Origin: Pseudomonadota bacterium
Lineage (GTDB): Bacteria; Pseudomonadota; Alphaproteobacteria; Rhodospirillales; 2-02-FULL-58-16
Direction: 5' to 3'
Assembly: GCA_022560215.1 (NCBI GenBank)
Contig: JADFTO010000063.1
Location: forward strand, 1-11,769
Length of the DNA stretch: 11,769 nt
Shown piece by piece: positions 7,594 to 11,769 of this stretch. The stretch's first letter is position 1. Every line of letters starts with the position of its first letter. The translations under genes were made by a program, and so were the position numbers. The notes under the pieces are model-generated. The model had not been told where the DNA came from. It made no database searches and saw only the letters and a list, made by a program, of their open reading frames with translations.

Positions 7594-8463
7594 CTAACCC
7601 TTGCTCAGCAGGCGGATCAGGCTGGTGGTGTCCCAACGGCCGCCGCCCATTTCCTGGATTTGGGTGTAATAGCCCCGGATGATCTCCGTCACCGGCAGCC
7701 GGGCCCCGTTGTTTCCCGCCTCGGCCAGGCAGATGCTTAAGTCCTTGACCATCCAGTCCACGGCGAATCCGAAGTCGAAGGCGTCGTCGAGCATGGTTTC
7801 GCCCCTGTTGTCCATCTGCCAGGAGGCCGCCGCGCCCTTGGAGATCACATCGAGGACCAGGTGCGCGTCGAGTCCGGCGCGGACCGCGAAGTCGAGGCCC
7901 TCGGCCAGGCCCTGGACCACGCCGGCGACGCAGATCTGGTTGACCATCTTGGTCAACTGGCCGGAACCGACGGGCCCCATCAGGGTCACGGCCCGGGCGT
8001 AGGCCCCGATCACCGGCCGGGCGCGATCGAAGGCCCGTTCCCCGCCGCCGGCCATGACCGTCAGGACTCCGTTTTCGGCCCCCGCCTGGCCGCCGGAGAC
8101 GGGGGCGTCCAGGAAGTCCACGCCGGCAGAGCGGGCGGCCTTGCCGATCTCCCTCGCCGCCTCCGCCGAGGCCGTGGTGTGGTCGACCAGGATGGCGCCG
8201 CCGTTCATGCCGGACAAGGCCCCGCCATCGCCTAGAACCACGGCCCGGAGGTCGTCGTCGTTGCCGACGCAGACGAATGTCATGTCCGAAGCGGCGGCGG
8301 CTTCCGCCGGGGTCGCGGCCAGCGTGCCGCCGTGTTCGTCCGTCCAGGCTTTCGCCTTGGCCCGGGTGCGGTTGTAGACGGTGACCGGGTGGCCCGCCTT
8401 GGCCAGGTGTCCGGCCATGTGGTAGCCCATGACGCCGAGGCCGATGAACGATGTGGTGATCAT
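7594..8463 (-). CDS. NAD(P)-dependent beta-hydroxyacid dehydrogenase (3-hydroxyisobutyrate dehydrogenase family)
   Basis: Cytoplasmic oxidoreductase of the family that includes 3-hydroxyisobutyrate dehydrogenase, tartronate semialdehyde reductase (GarR/GlxR) and glyoxylate/succinic semialdehyde reductases. With the start at 8463 it has 289 residues. The N-terminus MITTSFIGLGVMGYHMAGHL is the Rossmann GxGxxG signature, followed by VYNRT. The substrate-binding motif DAPVSGGQAGAENG and the catalytic-lysine motif GSGQLTKMVNQICVAG (GxxxKxxxN) are intact. The C-terminal part KDLSICLAEAGNNGARLP is typical of the all-helical domain. An upstream in-frame Met at 8535 was rejected: its 24 extra residues fall before the Rossmann strand, and AGGGAAGGG stands 6 bases before the chosen ATG. 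Substrate cannot be decided; neither neighbour points to valine breakdown. Confidence 0.92.
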   Translation of the reverse strand: MITTSFIGLGVMGYHMAGHLAKAGHPVTVYNRTRAKAKAWTDEHGGTLAATPAEAAAASDMTFVCVGNDDDLRAVVLGDGGALSGMNGGAILVDHTTASAEAAREIGKAARSAGVDFLDAPVSGGQAGAENGVLTVMAGGGERAFDRARPVIGAYARAVTLMGPVGSGQLTKMVNQICVAGVVQGLAEGLDFAVRAGLDAHLVLDVISKGAAASWQMDNRGETMLDDAFDFGFAVDWMVKDLSICLAEAGNNGARLPVTEIIRGYYTQIQEMGGGRWDTTSLIRLLSKG

Positions 8464-8701
8464 GGAATGCCCTTCCCTGCTTGGGTTCGGACGGACTATA
8501 GGGCCGCCTGCGGCCCCGCGCCTAGCCCATTTCATGGGCCCGGTCGGGCGGCGGGTAAAGGCTGCCTGGGAATTCGCTCTAGGAAGACTTGGTTAGGGAG
8601 AAAGCATGATTTAATCCGAAAATAAACGTGTGGTTATGGGTAATCTGAAAAAGACTCTCGGTGGACCCATGTATTTTTCGGCGTTAACGGCCCTGGCCCG
8701 C
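8464..8701. other. 238-bp non-coding gap between two - strand genes
   Basis: The left part is GC-rich and contains an inverted repeat GGGCCGC-CT-GCGGCCC (8501-8516). The right part (about 8595-8680) is AT-rich and could hold the - strand promoter of the dehydrogenase gene, although no clear -35/-10 pair was found. No T-tailed hairpin that would terminate the phosphatase transcript was seen. Reading frames crossing this gap lack any family motif. It contains no gene that I can support. Confidence 0.5.
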
Positions 8702-9526
8702 TCAAGAGGCCAAGGCGGCCGCCAGGGCGTCCCAGCAGGCGGCGTCCGGGGCCAAAAGCAGGGTCGCCGTCCGGATTCCATCGCCGGGAAGGTAGGGCGC
8801 GCGGCCTTCGATAAGGGCGCCGTAACCCCCCGCTTCCCGGTGGATGAGCACGCCGGCGGCATGATCCCAGGGCTTGAGCCTGCCGCCGTAGCGGGCGAAA
8901 TGGAGCCCGCCCCGGGCCAGGTCCATGTATTCCCTGCCGACGCACCCGTAGCGGACGGTCCGGGCCGGGGCGTCGTTCCGCCCTTCCAGCCGCTTGGCGA
9001 GCCGGTGGCCGAGGGAGCCGCCCATGTCCCTGACCGCCGCCGGCGCCGCGGCCGTGAGGCGTTGGCGATTTTTGCCCTCGACCATCCAGGCCCCTTCCCC
9101 GATGGCCGCCCAGGCGGTGAGGTCGGCGAGGGGGTCGTGAATCCACCCGGCCCGGGTCTCGCCGCCGACCGAGTAGGCCACGATGACGGCGAAACAAGGC
9201 TTGCCGTGGACGAAGTTATGGGTGCCGTCCAGGGGGTCAAGAATCCAGACCGGGGCCGGGCCTGTCAGCGCCCGGAGGGTATCGGGGTCCCGGTCCGCCC
9301 CTTCCTCGCCGACGGCGGCGCTGCCCGGCGCCAGGTCCCGCAAGGCCCGGCTCAAGCGTCTTTCCGATTCCAGATCGGCCTTGGTCACCAGGTCGCCGGG
9401 GCGTTTTTCCGAGATATCGCCCTCGCCGAGACGCCGGAACCGGGGCATGATTTCGACCGCCGCCACCTCGCGCATGATCCCGATCACGGCGTCCATGTCG
9501 GGAATTTCTGGTTTTTTGTTGCTCAT
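8702..9526 (-). CDS. Inositol-monophosphatase-family phosphatase (SuhB/HisN-like)
   Basis: Mg-dependent phosphatase of the IMPase superfamily, cytoplasmic, 274 residues. The metal-site residues are visible: E74-E75 in AVGEEGAD, the signature WILDPLDGTHNFVHG with D97, D100 and T102, and the C-terminal metal site PWDHAAGVLIHREAGG with D221. The order and spacing match the family. Possible substrates include myo-inositol 1-phosphate, histidinol phosphate, fructose bisphosphate and PAP; the local genes do not choose among them. The start at 9526 gives a normal N-terminal helix (MSNKKPEIPDMDAVIGIMRE). Its ribosome-binding site is weak. It lies 238 bp upstream of the dehydrogenase on the same strand, so co-transcription is possible but not shown. 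Confidence 0.93.
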   Translation of the reverse strand: MSNKKPEIPDMDAVIGIMREVAAVEIMPRFRRLGEGDISEKRPGDLVTKADLESERRLSRALRDLAPGSAAVGEEGADRDPDTLRALTGPAPVWILDPLDGTHNFVHGKPCFAVIVAYSVGGETRAGWIHDPLADLTAWAAIGEGAWMVEGKNRQRLTAAAPAAVRDMGGSLGHRLAKRLEGRNDAPARTVRYGCVGREYMDLARGGLHFARYGGRLKPWDHAAGVLIHREAGGYGALIEGRAPYLPGDGIRTATLLLAPDAACWDALAAALAS

Positions 9527-9928
9527 TTGTCATTTCCACTCGGGCGGCTCCGCTCAAGAATGGGAGTCAAAGGGCCCGTTGCAAGGGGAATTCCGGCTCC
9601 CGCATCCCTTATCTCCCCTCTTCTCCCCACTCGGGGAAGGACTGTGGTTTTTGTACAACAAAAGGACCCGGGGATTGGCCCCCCGCGGCGGCCAGGAGAA
9701 TTTGAAAAAAGCGCCGGATCGGGCGTGAAATCAGGCTTGGAGAGCGATTTTCCGGCAACCGGAGACCAGGTGATGCAAAATTACAACATGGCCGGGCGAA
9801 CTTTGCCCGATGGCCTGATCCATCATTGCTTACGGGCGGATAATCCGGATAGTCATTCCTCCATGAGCCTACCGGTGCGCGAGCTGCCGATGTGGTGATC
9901 GTAGGTGATGTGTGAGTTAATTGGAAAA
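9527..9928. other. About 400-bp gene-free region between divergent genes
   Basis: This gap separates the phosphatase gene (- strand) from the barrel gene (+ strand), so it should carry both promoters. Visible elements are a small hairpin TCCCC-ACTC-GGGGA near 9625-9637, the palindrome TTGTACAA (9651-9658) flanked by T-rich and A-rich sides, TCCGG-CAA-CCGGA (9750-9762), and a stem-loop CGGGC-GAACTTT-GCCCG (9793-9809) extended by GGC/GCC. None is followed by a T-run, so they are not typical terminators. No -35/-10 pair stands out. Codon-like periodicity is absent and I see no protein-coding gene. Confidence 0.5.
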
Positions 9929-10777
9929 ATGAACATCAAGCGCTTCATCGGATTGACCCTTGGGATTGCCGCCGTCGCCTCTGTCGGGGTGAACAAGGCT
10001 AACGCGCAGAGTTTTACCCCAGACACAATGGACACTCTCTACAGCGTCACCCTCGATGAAAGCGGGAATGCCCGCCTGGGCTTCGCCGGCATCGAAAAGA
10101 AACTCAAGAATGGGCTCTTGGTCGGATTGAGCCTGGGGTACGAGGACACCGACCTTGATACAGGTTTCAACAGGGGTAATCTGGACGCCGATGGTTACAT
10201 CATCTCGCCCTACCTGTCCTATTTCTTCAAGAAGATGTTCAGCTTGGATGCTTCTCTTGGCTATGCCAGGGTCGAGTATGGTCAGGATCGACTCGAATTC
10301 CAAACCAGTGAGAAGTTCACCGCGAAAGGCATGGACGCCAACCGGTATTTCGTTAGCTTGAACTTGAATGCCAGCAAGAAGATCAAGAAAGTGACCGTCG
10401 GCGGAACCGTTGGTACCTTGTACTCCCTTGAAGACCGGGATTCCTTCGTCGAATCAGGGACGACGGGTATCATCAATACCGTCGGCATGCAGTTCACGAG
10501 GACCGGTCAGGCCCGATTCGGCCTCAACGCCAGCGTCAACCTGGGCAAGCTCTATCCCTACGCGAAGGTCACCGGCGTCTATGACTTCACCAAGACCAAC
10601 ATCACTGGCGGGTCCACCCAGGTTTCTCCCGCCCAGGACGATTTCGGCGCGGACTTCACCGTCGGCGTGAACCTGAGAGCCAAGAACTTCACGGGCACGA
10701 TTGAAGGCTACACCTCCCAGTTCCGCGAAGATTGGAGCGAATACGGCGGAACCGTGAGGCTCCGTGTAGAATTCTAA
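9929..10777 (+). CDS. Outer membrane beta-barrel protein (autotransporter-barrel-like)
   Basis: Predicted secreted outer membrane barrel of 282 residues. From the ATG at 9929 the N-terminus is a Sec signal peptide: MNIKRF, hydrophobic GLTLGIAAVASVGV, and a cleavage site NANA-style at ANA|QS. The upstream in-frame GTG/ATG at 9905/9908 would add MMCELIGK before it and is less likely. The mature chain alternates polar and aromatic residues in strands, for example LDADGYIISPYLSYFFKKMF followed by SLDASLGYARVEYGQ, a pattern seen in autotransporter beta domains. It ends in RLRVEF, with the C-terminal Phe recognised by the BAM complex. No passenger domain is present, so it may be a free-standing barrel or porin. 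Its G+C is lower than that of its neighbours. Function is unknown beyond location. Confidence 0.85.
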   Translation: MNIKRFIGLTLGIAAVASVGVNKANAQSFTPDTMDTLYSVTLDESGNARLGFAGIEKKLKNGLLVGLSLGYEDTDLDTGFNRGNLDADGYIISPYLSYFFKKMFSLDASLGYARVEYGQDRLEFQTSEKFTAKGMDANRYFVSLNLNASKKIKKVTVGGTVGTLYSLEDRDSFVESGTTGIINTVGMQFTRTGQARFGLNASVNLGKLYPYAKVTGVYDFTKTNITGGSTQVSPAQDDFGADFTVGVNLRAKNFTGTIEGYTSQFREDWSEYGGTVRLRVEF

Positions 10778-11638
10778 ATGACGCAACCTCCTGTTTCGAA
10801 TGGGGCCCGGCCGGCGTGCCGGGCCCTTTTTCTTGTTGTGATCGCGCAGGCCCTTGTTTCCTGCGCTTTTTTCTATCCCGGCGAAGCGATCCGGGATCTG
10901 GTCCGCGACCGCGGCTGGCGGGAGGTTCAAATCGAGGCGCCTCCCTTCATCCTCACCGGATTCGTCAAGCCCGGGGCCGAATCCGCCGACACCATCCACG
11001 TCTACATCGAAGGGGACGGCCGCGCCTGGTACGGCGGACGGCCTCCCGATGATCCGACTCCGACCGATCCCGTGGCCCTCCGCCTGGCCTTGGCGGACGG
11101 GGCGCCGGCCGTGCTCTATCTCGCCCGTCCCTGCCAGCTCACCACCCGGGCGACGAAGAAGGCATGCGGTCTCCCCTACTGGAGCAGCCGCCGGTTCTCC
11201 GAAGAGGTGGTCTCGTCGATGAATTTGGCGGTGGAGGCATTCAAGAAGGAATCGGGGGCCAAGCGACTCGTGATCATCGGCTATTCCGGCGGCGGCGCCG
11301 TGGCGGCGCTGATCGCCGCCCGACGCGACGACGTTGCCCTGCTGATCACGGTTGCCGGAACCCTCGACCACCGCGTCTGGACGGCCCATCACGAGGTGCC
11401 TCCCCTGAGCGGTTCCTTGAACCCGGCGGACCAGGCGGAGCGCCTGGCATCCATTCCCCAGACCCATTTCGTCGGCCTGGAGGACGAGATCGTCCCCCCC
11501 CTGGTCGCCGAGTCCTACATGCGGGCCCTGCCATCGCGAAAAAATGCCCGGGTCGTCCGCATTCCGGGCTACGACCATCCCTGCTGCTGGGTCAGGGACT
11601 GGCCTGCTCTCCTGGCTCGCGCGGGCGCCGGGCGTTAG
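10778..11638 (+). CDS. Alpha/beta-hydrolase-fold lipoprotein
   Basis: Predicted membrane-anchored hydrolase of 286 residues. The N-terminus has arginines (ARPACR, 10-15), a hydrophobic stretch (ALFLVVIAQ) and a lipobox-like ALVSC with Cys at 29. The hydrolase region shows an oxyanion-side motif IEGDGRAWYGG, ARPCQ, the nucleophile elbow GYSGGGAVAAL (Ser in GxSxG), an acid candidate in GLEDEIVPP and the catalytic His in GYDHPCCW. I recognise this as a conserved family of alpha/beta hydrolases of unknown substrate, with the motif order SGGGA...GSLNPAD...VPP...HxCCW. The ATG directly abuts the barrel gene's TAA. A strong terminator hairpin lies within codons 9-17. The only in-frame start just after it (GTG at 10838) would remove the charged part of the signal, so 10778 is preferred. 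Confidence 0.85.
   Translation: MTQPPVSNGARPACRALFLVVIAQALVSCAFFYPGEAIRDLVRDRGWREVQIEAPPFILTGFVKPGAESADTIHVYIEGDGRAWYGGRPPDDPTPTDPVALRLALADGAPAVLYLARPCQLTTRATKKACGLPYWSSRRFSEEVVSSMNLAVEAFKKESGAKRLVIIGYSGGGAVAALIAARRDDVALLITVAGTLDHRVWTAHHEVPPLSGSLNPADQAERLASIPQTHFVGLEDEIVPPLVAESYMRALPSRKNARVVRIPGYDHPCCWVRDWPALLARAGAGR
10803..10834 (+). terminator. Strong intrinsic terminator inside the next gene's signal-peptide codons
   Basis: A perfect 9-bp stem, GGGCCCGGC (10803-10811) with GCCGGGCCC (10818-10826), encloses a 6-base loop and is followed directly by TTTTTCTT. This is a textbook rho-independent terminator for the barrel gene ending at 10777. It lies 25 bases inside the lipoprotein reading frame that starts at 10778, so that gene is either expressed by read-through or controlled at this point. 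Confidence 0.85.
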
Positions 11639-11642
11639 ATGA

Positions 11643-11769
11643 TCAAGGCCGCAACTGGGATTTAAGCCCCTCGTCGACGGGGATGATGCGCTCGATCCCC
11701 TTGTCCAGGCTTTTCCGCATCCGCGTCAGGCCATCATCCGCTCCCAAGGTGCCGCCCAACAGGGCTATC
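11643..11769 (-). CDS. C-terminal end of an unidentified protein (5' part outside the window)
   Basis: An open frame of 41-42 codons runs from the window edge to a TGA at 11643-11645 on the - strand. The residues read IALLGGTLGADDGLTRMRKS followed by LDKGIERIIPVDEGLKSQLRP. Third positions are mostly G or C, matching coding sequence in this genome. It converges tail to tail on the hydrolase lipoprotein gene with 4 bp between the stop codons. The fragment is hydrophilic and I do not recognise a family. Confidence 0.5.
   Translation of the reverse strand, partial: IALLGGTLGADDGLTRMRKSLDKGIERIIPVDEGLKSQLRP

Noticed and set aside
7565..7594. Inverted repeat GGGCCG...CGGCCC between the convergent lipoprotein and dehydrogenase genes as a bidirectional terminator
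   Set aside because: The stem is short with a long loop and there is no T-run on either side; such repeats arise easily at this base composition.
8501..8516. GGGCCGC-CT-GCGGCCC inverted repeat upstream of the dehydrogenase gene as a terminator or operator
   Set aside because: The two-base loop is too tight for a full hairpin, no T-run follows, and no known operator matches.
8630..9898. A 422-codon + strand open frame across the phosphatase gene and the following gap
   Set aside because: It lies antisense to a clear inositol-monophosphatase gene, is rich in Pro, Gly and Arg without domains, and runs on into non-coding sequence.
1..11769. A defence system, biosynthetic cluster, mobile element or other novel multi-gene system
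   Set aside because: Nearly all genes belong to known housekeeping or envelope families in an ordinary arrangement. No transposase, integrase, toxin-antitoxin pair, reverse transcriptase, CRISPR repeat or long direct repeat was seen.

Overview
This GC-rich window (roughly 65% G+C by eye) looks like a chromosomal segment of an alphaproteobacterium, probably from the Rhodospirillales or a neighbouring order. The reasons are the gene order dac - tmk - holB - metG - tatD - MBL hydrolase, which is familiar from that class, a short methionyl-tRNA synthetase without visible zinc cysteines, and an autotransporter-barrel-type outer membrane protein. The species assignment is inference. No phage, insertion sequence, CRISPR array, tRNA or rRNA was seen.

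Region 1 (1-5947, all + strand) is a tight housekeeping cluster. It holds a 5'-truncated D-alanyl-D-alanine carboxypeptidase, thymidylate kinase, DNA polymerase III delta', methionyl-tRNA synthetase, a TatD-type nuclease and a PhnP-like metallo-beta-lactamase-fold hydrolase. Spacings are 7 bp, a 4-bp overlap, 48 bp, 1 bp and a 10-bp overlap, so most or all of it is probably one operon. It joins cell-wall trimming, dTTP supply, clamp loading, tRNA charging and nucleic-acid or nucleotide clean-up.

Region 2 (5948-6115) is a short AT-rich intergenic stretch. It contains a 28-bp sequence with the arm-spacer-arm layout of a XerC/XerD dif site. If real, this would put the window at the replication terminus. 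This is the most interesting non-coding element here.

Region 3 (6116-7555, + strand) carries mazG (NTP pyrophosphohydrolase) and a small unrecognised lipoprotein gene. It converges on region 4 (7594-9526, - strand), which carries a beta-hydroxyacid dehydrogenase of the 3-hydroxyisobutyrate dehydrogenase family and an inositol-monophosphatase-family phosphatase. A 238-bp non-coding gap separates those two.

Region 5 (9527-11638, + strand) starts with a gene-free stretch of about 400 bp. It continues with an outer membrane beta-barrel protein of lower G+C and an alpha/beta-hydrolase lipoprotein. The stop codon of the barrel gene abuts the start codon of the lipoprotein gene, and a strong intrinsic terminator lies inside the signal-peptide codons of the lipoprotein. 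The last 127 bp hold the 3' end of an unidentified - strand gene.

I found no convincing new multi-gene system. The leads are the candidate dif site, the terminator embedded in a coding region, a low-GC patch inside metG and two uncharacterised lipoproteins.
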